DNA from: Arthrobacter sp. CAU 1506 | Lineage (GTDB): Bacteria; Actinomycetota; Actinomycetes; Actinomycetales; Micrococcaceae | Direction of reading: 5' to 3' | NCBI RefSeq assembly: GCF_005047635.1 | Contig: NZ_SUKC01000006.1 | Span: 143,298 to 207,297, forward strand | Length of the DNA stretch: 64,000 bases | The notes under the pieces: generated by a model | What the model was told of the DNA's origin: nothing | Database searches by the model: none | What the model saw: only the letters and a program-made list of their open reading frames with translations | Shown here: piece by piece, positions 26,734 to 35,499 of the stretch | Numbering within the stretch: position 1 is the first letter of the stretch | Layout of the letters: each line of letters begins with the position of its first letter | Program-made: the position numbers and the translations under genes

Positions 26734-27248
26734 CGCCGGAACAGGAACGGCAGAAGCGCATGTCCGGCACCATCGACCCCCACGTCGCCCTCGACCGCAG
26801 CGGGCCGGGACAGCCGGTGCTGCTGATCCGCCAGGAATTCAGCCACAGTCCCGACCGGCTGTGGCGCGCCCTCACTGACGACGACGAGCTCTCGGCGTGG
26901 TTCCCCTGCCGCGTCAAACTGGACCTCAGGACCGGCGGCACCATCCACTTTCTGTTTCCCGGGGAAGAACCGGACGCCGGTCAAGTGCTGGAGGTGCTGC
27001 CGGAAAAGGTCCTGGCGTTTAGCTGGGACCAAGAAGTCCTGCGATGGACGGTGGAGCCTGCGGAGCCGGGTCGCAGCACGCTGGCTCTGGCGAATTCACT
27101 CCAAGACCCCGCGTGGGCAGCGAGAGTGGCAGCAGGCTGGCATCAATGCATCGAACAGCTGGGGGCGTTGCTGGACGGCCAGCCGGCAGGCCAAGAGCCC
27201 AGCCGGCCGATCGACGAGCTGGTGGAAAAGTACGGCCGCTTGCTCTAG
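26730..27248 (+). CDS. AHSA1/SRPBCC family protein
   Basis: A 172-residue START-fold protein of the AHSA1 (Aha1 C-terminal-like) group: IRQEFSHSPDRLWRALTDD, SAWFPCRVKLDLRTGG and VLAFSWDQEVLRWTVEP are typical strands, and the C-terminal WHQCIEQLGALLDG is the capping helix. The GTG start overlaps the stop of the preceding SRPBCC gene by four bases; an in-frame ATG lies at 26760. The two START-like genes are probably co-translated. Role unknown. Confidence 0.78.
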   Translation: MTPEQERQKRMSGTIDPHVALDRSGPGQPVLLIRQEFSHSPDRLWRALTDDDELSAWFPCRVKLDLRTGGTIHFLFPGEEPDAGQVLEVLPEKVLAFSWDQEVLRWTVEPAEPGRSTLALANSLQDPAWAARVAAGWHQCIEQLGALLDGQPAGQEPSRPIDELVEKYGRLL

Positions 27249-27364
27249 GCCGCTGCCACCTGCCGCTGCCTCCTAGCGCTGAACCAAGCTGCATAACGTG
27301 GCTGCTCCTTCACCGCTGCGGTCACATCAGTTGACCGGCCCAGAGCCGCGTGGGATTCTTTATA

Positions 27365-27381
27365 GAACGGTCGGTCGGTAA
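27365..27381 (+). promoter_or_regulatory. PaaR-type operator 1 (upstream of the thiolase operon)
   Basis: GAACGGTCGGTCGGTAA. Its reverse complement is identical over 17 bases to the site in front of paaZ. It fits the ACCGnnCGnnCGGT-like site described for TetR-family PaaR. TAATCT at 27379-27384 overlaps it and may be the -10 box. Confidence 0.72.
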
Positions 27382-27422
27382 TCTCTGCTGTCCCAGACAG
27401 CGAGCGGCCGCTCATCGTCACG

Positions 27423-27434
27423 TTGATCGATCAA
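27423..27434. promoter_or_regulatory. Perfect 12-bp palindrome in the thiolase leader
   Basis: TTGATCGATCAA lies between the PaaR-type operator and the thiolase start. It could be a second operator (for example for a global regulator), but the binding protein is unknown. Confidence 0.35.
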
Positions 27435-27452
27435 GCGCGAGGGATTAATTCT

Positions 27453-28664
27453 ATGGCTGAGGCATTCCTGATTGGCGGGGCGCGAACCCCGGTTGGCCGC
27501 TATGGAGGCGCACTGTCCGCAGTCCGTCCGGACGACCTGGCTGCGCTGGTCGTCAAGGAAGCCGTGGCCCGGGCAGGCATCGATCCGGATGCGGTTGAAG
27601 AGGTCATCCTCGGCAACGCCAACGGCGCCGGCGAGGAAAACCGCAACGTGGCCCGGATGGCCTGGTTGCTGGCCGGCTTCGCCGACCACGTTCCCGGCAT
27701 TACCGTCAACCGCCTGTGCGCCTCCGGCCTGAGCGCCATCATCCAGGCCTCCCACATGATCAAGGCCGGTGCAGCAGACATCGTCATCGCCGGCGGCGTG
27801 GAATCGATGAGCCGGGCGCCGTGGGTCCAGGAGAAGCCGGCCAAAGCCTTCGCCAAGCCCGGCGAAATCTTCGACACCTCCATCGGCTGGCGCTTCGTCA
27901 ACCAGCGTTTCGCCAAGGGCGACCTCAGCCGCGGCGGCAAGATGACCTACTCCATGCCGGAGACCGCAGAGGAAGTGGCCGACGTCTACGGCATTTCCCG
28001 CGAGGATGCGGACGCCTTCGCCGTCCAGTCCCACGAGCGCGCCATCGCAGCCATCGAGGCGGGCCGGCTCAAGGAAGAAATCGTCCCGGTGACGGTCAAG
28101 GGACGGAAGGGCGACACCGTCGTCGACACCGATGAGGGACCCCGCCCCGGGACCACCATGGACGTTCTTGCCGGGCTCCGGCCGATCATCAAGCCCGACG
28201 GCGTAGTCACCGCGGGCAACTCCAGTTCGCTCAACGACGGCGCCTCGGCGATCGTGATTGCCTCCGAGGCCGCCGTGAACAAGTTCGGTCTCACACCCCG
28301 CGCCCGCATTGTCGACGGCGCATCAGCCGGCGTCGCGCCGGAAATCATGGGCATCGGCCCGGTTCCCGCCACCCGCAAGGTGCTGGACCGCGCGGGCTGG
28401 AACATCGATGACCTGGGCGCGGTGGAGCTCAACGAGGCGTTCGCCACTCAGTCGCTCGCGGTGCTGCGTGACCTGAAGCTGGATCAGGGCATCGTGAACA
28501 ACGACGGCGGTGCCATCGCTTTGGGGCACCCGCTCGGTTCCAGCGGCTCCCGCCTGGTGGTGACCCTGCTGGGCCGGATGGAACGCGAGGGCGCCCAGCG
28601 CGGCCTGGCCACCATGTGCGTGGGCGTCGGGCAGGGCACGTCGATGATCGTCGAGCGGGTCTGA
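27453..28664 (+). CDS. paaJ: Acetyl-CoA acyltransferase (thiolase) of phenylacetate catabolism
   Basis: A 403-residue thiolase. The nucleophile Cys is in NRLCASGLSAI (about residue 90), NEAFATQ and ALGHPLGSSGSRL carry the catalytic His, and the second active-site Cys is in TMCVGVGQG. In the paa pathway it cleaves 3-oxoadipyl-CoA and 3-oxo-dehydrosuberyl-CoA; this role is inferred from the PaaR-type operator and the following paaF- and paaH-like genes. GAGGG precedes ATG 27453. Start of paaF overlaps its stop (TGATG). Confidence 0.85.
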   Translation: MAEAFLIGGARTPVGRYGGALSAVRPDDLAALVVKEAVARAGIDPDAVEEVILGNANGAGEENRNVARMAWLLAGFADHVPGITVNRLCASGLSAIIQASHMIKAGAADIVIAGGVESMSRAPWVQEKPAKAFAKPGEIFDTSIGWRFVNQRFAKGDLSRGGKMTYSMPETAEEVADVYGISREDADAFAVQSHERAIAAIEAGRLKEEIVPVTVKGRKGDTVVDTDEGPRPGTTMDVLAGLRPIIKPDGVVTAGNSSSLNDGASAIVIASEAAVNKFGLTPRARIVDGASAGVAPEIMGIGPVPATRKVLDRAGWNIDDLGAVELNEAFATQSLAVLRDLKLDQGIVNNDGGAIALGHPLGSSGSRLVVTLLGRMEREGAQRGLATMCVGVGQGTSMIVERV

Positions 28665-29473
28665 TGCTCTTCGCCGACTACTCCTTCAGTACGCTGCGCG
28701 TGGACGAGCGGGAAGACCGCGTCCACGTGACGTTGAACAGGCCGGAAGTCCGTAACGCCATCGACCAGGCCATGGTGGACGAACTGCACTCCGTGTGCGC
28801 CGTGCTGGAGCACCAGCCGCGGATCCTGATCCTGTCCGGCACCGAATCCAATGGCAAAGGCATCTTCGCCTCCGGTGCTGACATCTCCCAACTGCGTGAA
28901 CGGCGCCGCGACGACGCGCTGGCGGGCATCAACTCCACCGTTTTCCACCGCATTGCCCGGCTCCCCATGCCGGTCATCGCCGCGCTCGACGGCTTCGCCC
29001 TCGGCGGGGGAGCGGAACTGGCGTACGCCGCCGACTTCCGGATCGCCACGCCGTCGGTAAAGATCGGCCAGCCGGAAACCGGGCTGGGTATCATGGCCGC
29101 AGCCGGAGCCACCTGGCGCCTGAAGGAACTGGTGGGGGAGCCGCTGGCCAAGGAAATCCTGCTGGCCGGCCGCATCCTGGACGCCGACGAAGCGCTGGCC
29201 GCCCGACTGGTCACAGAGATCCACGAGCCCGCCAAACTCATTGACGCCGCCCATGCGCTGGCGGACCGGATCGGCAAGCAGGACCCGCTGGCTGTCCGGC
29301 TCACCAAGACCGTGTTCCACACCCCGCGCGAGGCGCACCCGGTCATCGACACCGTCGCCCAAGGCATTCTGTTCGAATCCCAGGCCAAATTCGACCGGAT
29401 GCAGTCGTTCTTGGATAGCAGCGCCGCCAAGAGCGCTGCCAAGAGCGCCGCCCAGCAGAACGAATCCAAGTGA
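28664..29473 (+). CDS. paaF: Enoyl-CoA hydratase/isomerase (PaaF-like)
   Basis: A 269-residue crotonase. VTLNRPEVRNAIDQAMVDEL, FASGADISQL (oxyanion hole) and DGFALGGGAELAYAADFRIA are intact; the Glu of KIGQPETGLGIM corresponds to a catalytic Glu of hydratases. It probably hydrates dehydroadipyl-CoA. The last 20 residues are an Ala/Lys/Ser-rich extension (SSAAKSAAKSAAQQN), which comes from a short AAGAGCGCyGCC nucleotide repeat. Start and stop overlap both neighbours, so the three genes are one operon. Confidence 0.82.
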   Translation: MLFADYSFSTLRVDEREDRVHVTLNRPEVRNAIDQAMVDELHSVCAVLEHQPRILILSGTESNGKGIFASGADISQLRERRRDDALAGINSTVFHRIARLPMPVIAALDGFALGGGAELAYAADFRIATPSVKIGQPETGLGIMAAAGATWRLKELVGEPLAKEILLAGRILDADEALAARLVTEIHEPAKLIDAAHALADRIGKQDPLAVRLTKTVFHTPREAHPVIDTVAQGILFESQAKFDRMQSFLDSSAAKSAAKSAAQQNESK

Positions 29474-30342
29474 GCGAGATGAATCCTGTGCAGACCATTC
29501 CCAACAACGTAGGTGTCCTCGGCGGCGGCCGCATGGGCGCCGGCATCGCCCATGCGTTCCTGACCGCGGGAGCCGACGTCGTCGTGGTGGAGCGCGACGA
29601 CGCTGCGGCCCAGGCTGCGCACGAGCGGGTGGCGGGTGCCTTGGCCAAGAGCGTGGAACGCGGCACCACCGAGGAGTCGCTGGATACGCTGACGTCACGG
29701 CTATCGGTGTCCGTTGACTACGGATCGTTCGCCGCCTGCGGTCTGGTGGTGGAGGCCGTGCCGGAGGACTTCGACCTCAAGTCCACCGCGCTGAAGGCCG
29801 TGGAAGCCCAGCTTTCCCCGACCGCGTGGCTGGCGACGAACACGTCCTCGCTGTCCATCACCAAGCTGGCCGACCAACTGCAGCGCCCGGCCAACTTCTG
29901 CGGCCTGCACTTCTTCAATCCGGTGCCCGCGTCGCAGCTAGTGGAAGTGGTGCTGGCTCCGGAGACTTCGGAAGAGCTCGCCGCCGCCTCCCGGAGCTGG
30001 GTCGAGGCACTGAAGAAGACCGCCGTCGTCGTTAACGACGCGCCGGGCTTCGCCTCCTCGCGGCTCGGCGTGGCCATAGCGCTGGAAGCCATGCGCATGG
30101 TGGAAGAAGGCGTCGCCTCGGCAGAGGACATCGACGCCGCCATGGTGCTGGGCTACAAGCATCCGGTAGGGCCGCTCAAAACCACCGACATCGTGGGCCT
30201 GGATGTGCGCCTGGGCATCGCCGAATACCTGCACTCCACACTCGGGGAGCGGTTTGCTCCGCCGCAGATCCTGCGGGACAAGGTGGCCCGGGGGGAACTC
30301 GGCCGCAAGTCCGGCAAGGGTTTCTTCGACTGGGAGAAGTGA
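29470..30342 (+). CDS. paaH: 3-hydroxyacyl-CoA dehydrogenase (PaaH-like)
   Basis: A 290-residue NAD-dependent dehydrogenase that oxidises 3-hydroxyadipyl-CoA. GVLGGGRMGAGIAHAFL is the NAD-binding Rossmann loop (residues about 14-30), NTSSLSITKLA and GLHFFNPVPA carry the catalytic Ser/His region, and the C-terminal domain starts at NDAPGFASSRL with KHPVGPLKTTDIVGLDVRL. The GTG start overlaps the paaF stop in GTGA; ATG 29479 is an alternative. A hairpin follows at 30367-30397. Confidence 0.88.
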   Translation: MSEMNPVQTIPNNVGVLGGGRMGAGIAHAFLTAGADVVVVERDDAAAQAAHERVAGALAKSVERGTTEESLDTLTSRLSVSVDYGSFAACGLVVEAVPEDFDLKSTALKAVEAQLSPTAWLATNTSSLSITKLADQLQRPANFCGLHFFNPVPASQLVEVVLAPETSEELAAASRSWVEALKKTAVVVNDAPGFASSRLGVAIALEAMRMVEEGVASAEDIDAAMVLGYKHPVGPLKTTDIVGLDVRLGIAEYLHSTLGERFAPPQILRDKVARGELGRKSGKGFFDWEK

Positions 30343-30366
30343 CCGGACCCCGGACAGGGATCATCA

Positions 30367-30397
30367 GGTGCAGCCTGGCCGCCGGCCGGGCTGCACC
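30367..30397 (+). terminator. Hairpin behind the thiolase-paaF-paaH operon
   Basis: GGTGCAGCC / GGCTGCACC (30367-30375 / 30389-30397) with an inner GGCC/GGCC pairing. It is followed by GTTTAAACTGG, without a clean T-run, and by degenerate TTAA-CTGGCC repeats up to 30447. Confidence 0.65.
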
Positions 30398-30484
30398 CGT
30401 TTAAACTGGCCGACTTAACTGGCCAGCGTCGACGCCTTAACCGGCCCACTCCTTCGTGGCGCGCCACGGTTGTAGGCTGCTGGG

Positions 30485-31084
30485 ATGGCACTGTTCGAAC
30501 CGCTGACACTGACCGGCAGCCTGGTGAAGCTGCAGCCTCTGCGGGTTCGGCACCTGCCCGAGCTCGAGGATGCGGTGCGCGATGGCGAACTGTGGAACCT
30601 CTGGTACACGCGGATCCCGTCGCCGCACACCATGGAATTGGAAATCCGGCGGCGGCTGGAACTCCAGGACCAGGGCCGGATGATTCCGTTTACCGTGCGC
30701 CGGCTGTCCGACGACACCGTGCTGGGCATGACGACGTTCTGCAATATCGACGAAGCCGCGCCGCGGGTAGAGATCGGCTACACCTGGAACCGGGCCAGCG
30801 CGCAGGGGACCGGAACCAACCCCGACAGCAAGCTGCTGCTGATGGGCCACGCCTTCGAAACCCTCGGCTGCTGCGCGGTGGAATTCCGCACCGACCGGAT
30901 GAACCGCCAGTCCCGCGACGCCATCGAGCGGCTGGGAGCCCGGCAGGACGGCGTGCTGCGCAGGCATACCAAGATGCCCGACGGCCGGATCCGCGACACG
31001 GTGGTCTACTCCGTGCTGGACTCCGAGTGGCCGGACGTCAAAGCACGGTTGAGGCAACGGGTGGACAAGGAGCGCACGCCGTGA
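30485..31084 (+). CDS. GNAT family N-acetyltransferase (RimJ/RimL-like)
   Basis: A 199-residue acetyltransferase. The fold begins LTGSLVKLQPLRVRHLPEL; the acetyl-CoA segment RVEIGYTWNRASAQGTGTN replaces the classical Q/RxxGxG/A with a variant, and the C-terminal YSVLDSEWPDVKARL is typical of the RimJ-type group that acetylates alpha-amino groups or small molecules. ATG 30485 lies six bases behind TAGGCT (30473-30478), so it is leaderless. It overlaps the next gene in GTGA. Confidence 0.83.
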   Translation: MALFEPLTLTGSLVKLQPLRVRHLPELEDAVRDGELWNLWYTRIPSPHTMELEIRRRLELQDQGRMIPFTVRRLSDDTVLGMTTFCNIDEAAPRVEIGYTWNRASAQGTGTNPDSKLLLMGHAFETLGCCAVEFRTDRMNRQSRDAIERLGARQDGVLRRHTKMPDGRIRDTVVYSVLDSEWPDVKARLRQRVDKERTP

Positions 31085-31839
31085 GCGGCCGGACCCAGGG
31101 TCCCGGGCCGGCCGGCGACCCCGCCGTCGCACCGCGTCCGAGCAGCGCCCTTTCCGGTGTCGTCGGCTGGGAAGGCGCGGTCAACGCCCGCCGCGTGGCG
31201 GGGGATATCTTCCGGATGGGCCGAGCGGAATGGCTGACGGCCGCCGGCTGGCAGCAGGCGTACGACGACGGGGTACGCACCATTGTGGATCTGCGGAACC
31301 CGGGTGAACGATCGCGCCGTCCGACAGATCCGGTGGTTCCGCCGGCTGCCCTGGAAAGGGTCACCGTGCTCAACCGGCCCACGGAGGAGCCCGGGCATCC
31401 GGAACTCGCAGCCAATGCGCCGTATATGAACCATCCGCGCTTCTATTTGGACAACGTGCGGATCTTCCCGCAACTGATCGCCGAGGTTTTCCGCACGCTG
31501 GCACACGCGGAAGGCGCCGTCGTCGTCCATTGCTCCGCCGGGCGGGACCGCACCGGGCTGGTCTCCATGATGCTGCTGCAGCTCGCCGGGGTGCCGGCCG
31601 GGCAGATCGCCGACGCGCATGAGCTAGGCATCCGCGGTATCAACGACTGGCATCGAATCAGCCCCTACCGGCATCCGGTGGAGAGCTACATCAGCGGCGA
31701 CGAACTGGAGGCGCGCGTGGCCGACATGCGCGGGTCGTTGCTGCAGGTGCTGTCCCAGCTGGATGTGGAACCGTTCCTGTTGCGCCATGGCCTGGCCCGA
31801 AGCGACATCGAGGCCCTCCGCGCCCGAATGGCAGGCTGA
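31081..31839 (+). CDS. Tyrosine/serine protein phosphatase (PtpB-like)
   Basis: A 252-residue dual-specificity phosphatase of the Tyr_phosphatase3 type. The P-loop VVHCSAGRDRTGL (about residues 144-156) has the catalytic Cys and the extra DRTG typical of the lipid or triple-specificity PtpB group; IVDLRNPGERSRRP is the upstream conserved block. The GTG start overlaps the acetyltransferase stop, suggesting co-translation. No signal peptide is seen. Confidence 0.85.
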   Translation: MSGRTQGPGPAGDPAVAPRPSSALSGVVGWEGAVNARRVAGDIFRMGRAEWLTAAGWQQAYDDGVRTIVDLRNPGERSRRPTDPVVPPAALERVTVLNRPTEEPGHPELAANAPYMNHPRFYLDNVRIFPQLIAEVFRTLAHAEGAVVVHCSAGRDRTGLVSMMLLQLAGVPAGQIADAHELGIRGINDWHRISPYRHPVESYISGDELEARVADMRGSLLQVLSQLDVEPFLLRHGLARSDIEALRARMAG

Positions 31840-32021
31840 CAGCAACCCTGCCGAAGCCTTAACGCCAGGTCCTCCGCGCCGGCAGCACGGGCTGAGGCGC
31901 GGCCGTCGGGGCTTATTCAGCGTTCCGGTCGCGCCGGGGGCCGTGACCTCTTGCCTTGCCGCACCCGCTGGCCGACACTCAGGGAGCCAAGCAAGTCTTA
32001 AACGGTTATCCGGAGGTTGAT

Positions 32022-33152
32022 GTGAGGCTAAAACGTGTAATGGCTACAGTCGCCCTGGGCGCAGTGCTGCCCCTGGGGTTCGCAGCGAGTGCGGTGGCCG
32101 AACCGCAGAGCAAACCTAACGGCCCTTGGCCGGGCGAGAACCCGTCCAGCCTGGCCGCCATACATAGCTACGAGCAATTGTGGTCCACGCTGGAGAGCAT
32201 TGAGGGCCGGGCCAAGGGCGCGTTCGACCTGTCAGCGGCGCCGCTGACGAGCAACACCGGTCGGGAGATCCCGGTAGTCACGATTGGCGACGGGCCTACA
32301 GACGTCATGTACATCGCCAACCAGCATGGCGACGAATACGTGGTTTCCGAGGCGATGATCAGTCTGATCAGAAGTATTTCCGGCAACAACCCCGACGCCC
32401 GCGCCATTCGCGAGGCACTCACCGTGACCATCGTGCCCCGCGTCAATGTGGACGGATTCGACGCCGATGTCACGGACCAGGCCGGAAACACCACCCCGTG
32501 GCGGCAGAACTACGACCCGAGCTGCACCCAAGCGCCGTGCGACCCGTTCTACCAGGTGGGCCGCGGCTATGACATGAACCGCTATCACTCCTACAGCGAC
32601 AACGCCTACGATCACCCCTATCTGGCCGGCGATGACAACCTGAACCCGGTTCCCGAAGCGATCGCCATGCGGTTGCTCTGGGACGAACGCCGGCCCGATC
32701 TGGTGCTGGACTTCCACCACCAGGGAACGTACGTGGACGACGACGGACGGATGATCACCGGATCGACGATGTGGCCGAATGCGGTGGAAGAGGCGGAAGC
32801 TCTCGGCATCGCGGACGAGTTTGCTGCAACGATCGAAAAGTCCCAGCGGGCCGTTTCGGTGATGCTCAGCGAGCTGGACCAGTACGGCTACGCCAACATC
32901 ACCCGTTATCCGAGCACCAGCACGCCCGGCATCGCACGCAACGCCTACGGTCTGCTGGGCTCCGCCTCCGTGCTGTTCGAAATGCGCGGAGGGATTGACG
33001 CCAAGTCCAACGGGTACATCGCCAAGACGGCCGAGGTAGCCGGCAAAGCGGTCCTCGAGGCGGTTGCCGATGGGTCATGGGAAACCGCCAGCCTGGAACC
33101 GGTCGAAAACCTGCGCGAGCGGGGTGAACCGATCCGGAACCCCCACGAATAA
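32022..33152 (+). CDS. Secreted M14-family zinc carboxypeptidase
   Basis: A 376-residue exported metallopeptidase. The start is fixed by a strong GGAGG (32012-32016) five bases before GTG 32022. Residues 1-28 form a Sec signal peptide (RLKRVMATVALGAVLPLG, cleavage after AVA). Zinc ligands: His and Glu of NQHGDEYV, and His of LDFHHQGTY; the catalytic Glu is in VLFEMRGG. It probably trims peptides or wall fragments outside the cell. A perfect 13-bp hairpin terminator follows. Confidence 0.87.
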   Translation: MRLKRVMATVALGAVLPLGFAASAVAEPQSKPNGPWPGENPSSLAAIHSYEQLWSTLESIEGRAKGAFDLSAAPLTSNTGREIPVVTIGDGPTDVMYIANQHGDEYVVSEAMISLIRSISGNNPDARAIREALTVTIVPRVNVDGFDADVTDQAGNTTPWRQNYDPSCTQAPCDPFYQVGRGYDMNRYHSYSDNAYDHPYLAGDDNLNPVPEAIAMRLLWDERRPDLVLDFHHQGTYVDDDGRMITGSTMWPNAVEEAEALGIADEFAATIEKSQRAVSVMLSELDQYGYANITRYPSTSTPGIARNAYGLLGSASVLFEMRGGIDAKSNGYIAKTAEVAGKAVLEAVADGSWETASLEPVENLRERGEPIRNPHE

Positions 33153-33207
33153 CACCGTCGCAGCCCGGTCCGTTGTCTTCGCGGGCTCACGGACTGTACG
33201 CCACGTA

Positions 33208-33239
33208 CCCCGCCCGGCAGCACATCCTGCCGGGCGGGG
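33208..33239 (+). terminator. Hairpin behind the M14 peptidase gene
   Basis: CCCCGCCCGGCAG and its perfect complement (33208-33220 / 33227-33239) around CACATC. There is no U-tract. Confidence 0.7.
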
Positions 33240-33343
33240 TGCGCCGGTTTGGTCCTGCACGGTGGCGGCCGATGGTGCCGCTGCCTGCGAGCTGCACCGG
33301 AGAGGGGCTGTGCGCGGCAGCACGGTCATGTAGTCTAGGTACG

Positions 33344-33360
33344 TTACCGACCGACCGTTC
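33344..33360 (-). promoter_or_regulatory. PaaR-type operator 2 (upstream of paaZ)
   Basis: TTACCGACCGACCGTTC on the plus strand, the exact reverse complement of operator 1. It follows TAGTCT (33331-33336), a possible -10 box, so a bound repressor would block the initiating polymerase. Confidence 0.75.
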
Positions 33361-33429
33361 AGTATTTTAAGTTCCCGTCGGACATCCGCGACCAGCGTCC
33401 GGCCGAGGGAAGAGAAAGGGCTGTCAACG

Positions 33430-35499
33430 ATGACCTCTACCGCCGTTGATGTCGAGATTGTTCCCAGCTACATCCAGGATGCCTGGTGGACGCCTGCGGG
33501 CAATGTTTCCGGAACCGAGGTCCGCGATGCCAGCACCGGCGATGTGCTGGCGCGGGTCAGCACCGACGGCCTGGACCTGGCCGCCGCCGTCGAACACGGC
33601 CGCAGCGTCGGCCAGGCCTCGCTGGGAAAGCTCACGTTCCACCAGCGCGCGCTCAAGCTTAAGGAACTGGCGCAGTACCTGAACGCCCGGCGTGAGGCGC
33701 TGTATGAGGTCTCGCACCGCACCGGTGCCACCAAGATCGACAACATGATCGACATCGATGGCGGGATCGGCGTGCTGTTCACCTTCGGTTCCAAGGGCCG
33801 CCGTGAGCTGCCGAACTCGCAGATCGTGGTGGACGGACCGGCCGAGGTCCTGGCCAAGGACGGCTCCTTCATGGGCCAGCACATCTACACCCGCATCCCC
33901 GGCGTGGCCGTGCAGATCAACGCCTTCAACTTCCCGGTGTGGGGCATGCTGGAGAAATTCGCCCCGGCCTTCATCGCGGGCGTCCCGACGATCGTGAAGC
34001 CGGCCACGCCCACTGGCTACGTTGCCGCCGCCGCGGTGAAGTTGATCATCGAATCGAACATCCTGCCGGCCGGCTCGCTCCAGCTGATTTCCGGTTCTGC
34101 GCGCGACCTGCTGGATCACTTGGACTACCGCGACGCGGTGGCTTTCACCGGATCCGCCTCCACCGCAAACCTGCTGAAGTCCCACCCGAACGTGGCCCAG
34201 GGAGGCATCCGCTTCACCGCCGAGGCGGATTCGCTCAACGCGGCGATCCTCGGCCCGGATGCGGCGCCAGGCACGCCGGAGTTCGACGCGTACATCAAGT
34301 CGCTGGTCACCGAAATGACCGCCAAGGCCGGCCAGAAATGCACCTCCATCCGCCGCGCCATCGTTCCCCATGACCGGATCCAGGACGTGGCCGAGGCCGT
34401 CCGGGCCCGGATTGAGCAGCGCGTGGTCGTCGGAGACCCGCGCGCCGAGGGCGTGACCATGGGCGCGCTGGCCTCGCTGGAACAGCTCAACGACGTCCGC
34501 GCCGCGGTCCAGGCCATGGTCGACGCCGGTGGCGAACTGGCCTACGGGACGCTCGACGCGCCGCAGGTTACCCGCGCCGACGGGACCGTGGGCGATTCGG
34601 AAGGGGCCTTCATGGCTCCGGTGCTGTTGACCTGGGCGGACGCGGAGGCGGAGGCCGTGCACTCGCTCGAAGCCTTCGGGCCGGTCTCTTCCGTGATCGG
34701 CTATCAGGATCTCGACGACGCCGTGCGGTTGGCCGCCAAGGGCGCGGGATCGCTGGTGGCAACCGTGGCGACGAACGACCCGGAAGCCGCGCGCGTGCTG
34801 GTGTCCGGAATTGCCGCGCACCACGGCCGCGTGCTGGTCCTCAACCGCGAGGACGCCAAAACGTCCACCGGACACGGTTCACCGGTCCCGCACCTGATTC
34901 ACGGCGGCCCGGGTCGCGCCGGCGGAGGCGAGGAGCTGGGCGGCATCCGCTCCGTACTGCACCACATGCAGCGCACCGCCATCCAAGGATCGCCGAACAT
35001 GCTGACGGCGGTCACCGGGGTGTGGCATACCGGCGCCGACCAGAATTTCGACGACGTCCATCCGTTCCGGAAGAACCTGGCCGAGCTGAAGATCGGCGAT
35101 GCACTGCGCTCTGAACTGCGCCAGGTCACGTTGGAGGACATCACGGCGTTCGCCAACGAAACCGGCGACACGTTCTACGCGCACACCAACCAGGAAGCCG
35201 CGGCCGCCAATCCGTTCTTCCCCGGCATCGTGGCGCATGGCTACCTGCTGCTCGCCTGGGGTGCCGGCCTGTTCGTGGAGCCCGCGCCGGGCCCGGTGCT
35301 GGCGAACTATGGCTTGGAGAACCTGCGCTTCATTACCCCGGTGGCCGCCGGAGATTCGATCCGCGTGACGCTCACCGCCAAGCGGATCACGCCGCGTGAA
35401 ACGGACGAGTACGGCGAAGTCGCCTGGGACGCGGTTCTGACCAACCAGAACGACGAGATCGTCGCGACCTACGACGTGCTCACACTGGTGGAGAAGTAG
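33430..35499 (+). CDS. paaZ: Bifunctional oxepin-CoA hydrolase / aldehyde dehydrogenase
   Basis: Opens the ring of oxepin-CoA and oxidises the resulting aldehyde in aerobic phenylacetate degradation. The 689-residue fusion has an N-terminal aldehyde dehydrogenase (NAFNFPVWGMLEKFAPA; the catalytic Cys in AGQKCTSIRR, about residue 297) and, from about 540, a MaoC-like hydratase domain (ITAFANETGDTFYAHTNQEA; NPFFPGIVAHGYLL). Both catalytic domains look intact, so the reactive aldehyde can be channelled. ATG 33430 is preceded by GAGAAAGGG. Its 3' end overlaps the convergent PnuC-like gene by 20 bp. Confidence 0.95.
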   Translation: MTSTAVDVEIVPSYIQDAWWTPAGNVSGTEVRDASTGDVLARVSTDGLDLAAAVEHGRSVGQASLGKLTFHQRALKLKELAQYLNARREALYEVSHRTGATKIDNMIDIDGGIGVLFTFGSKGRRELPNSQIVVDGPAEVLAKDGSFMGQHIYTRIPGVAVQINAFNFPVWGMLEKFAPAFIAGVPTIVKPATPTGYVAAAAVKLIIESNILPAGSLQLISGSARDLLDHLDYRDAVAFTGSASTANLLKSHPNVAQGGIRFTAEADSLNAAILGPDAAPGTPEFDAYIKSLVTEMTAKAGQKCTSIRRAIVPHDRIQDVAEAVRARIEQRVVVGDPRAEGVTMGALASLEQLNDVRAAVQAMVDAGGELAYGTLDAPQVTRADGTVGDSEGAFMAPVLLTWADAEAEAVHSLEAFGPVSSVIGYQDLDDAVRLAAKGAGSLVATVATNDPEAARVLVSGIAAHHGRVLVLNREDAKTSTGHGSPVPHLIHGGPGRAGGGEELGGIRSVLHHMQRTAIQGSPNMLTAVTGVWHTGADQNFDDVHPFRKNLAELKIGDALRSELRQVTLEDITAFANETGDTFYAHTNQEAAAANPFFPGIVAHGYLLLAWGAGLFVEPAPGPVLANYGLENLRFITPVAAGDSIRVTLTAKRITPRETDEYGEVAWDAVLTNQNDEIVATYDVLTLVEK

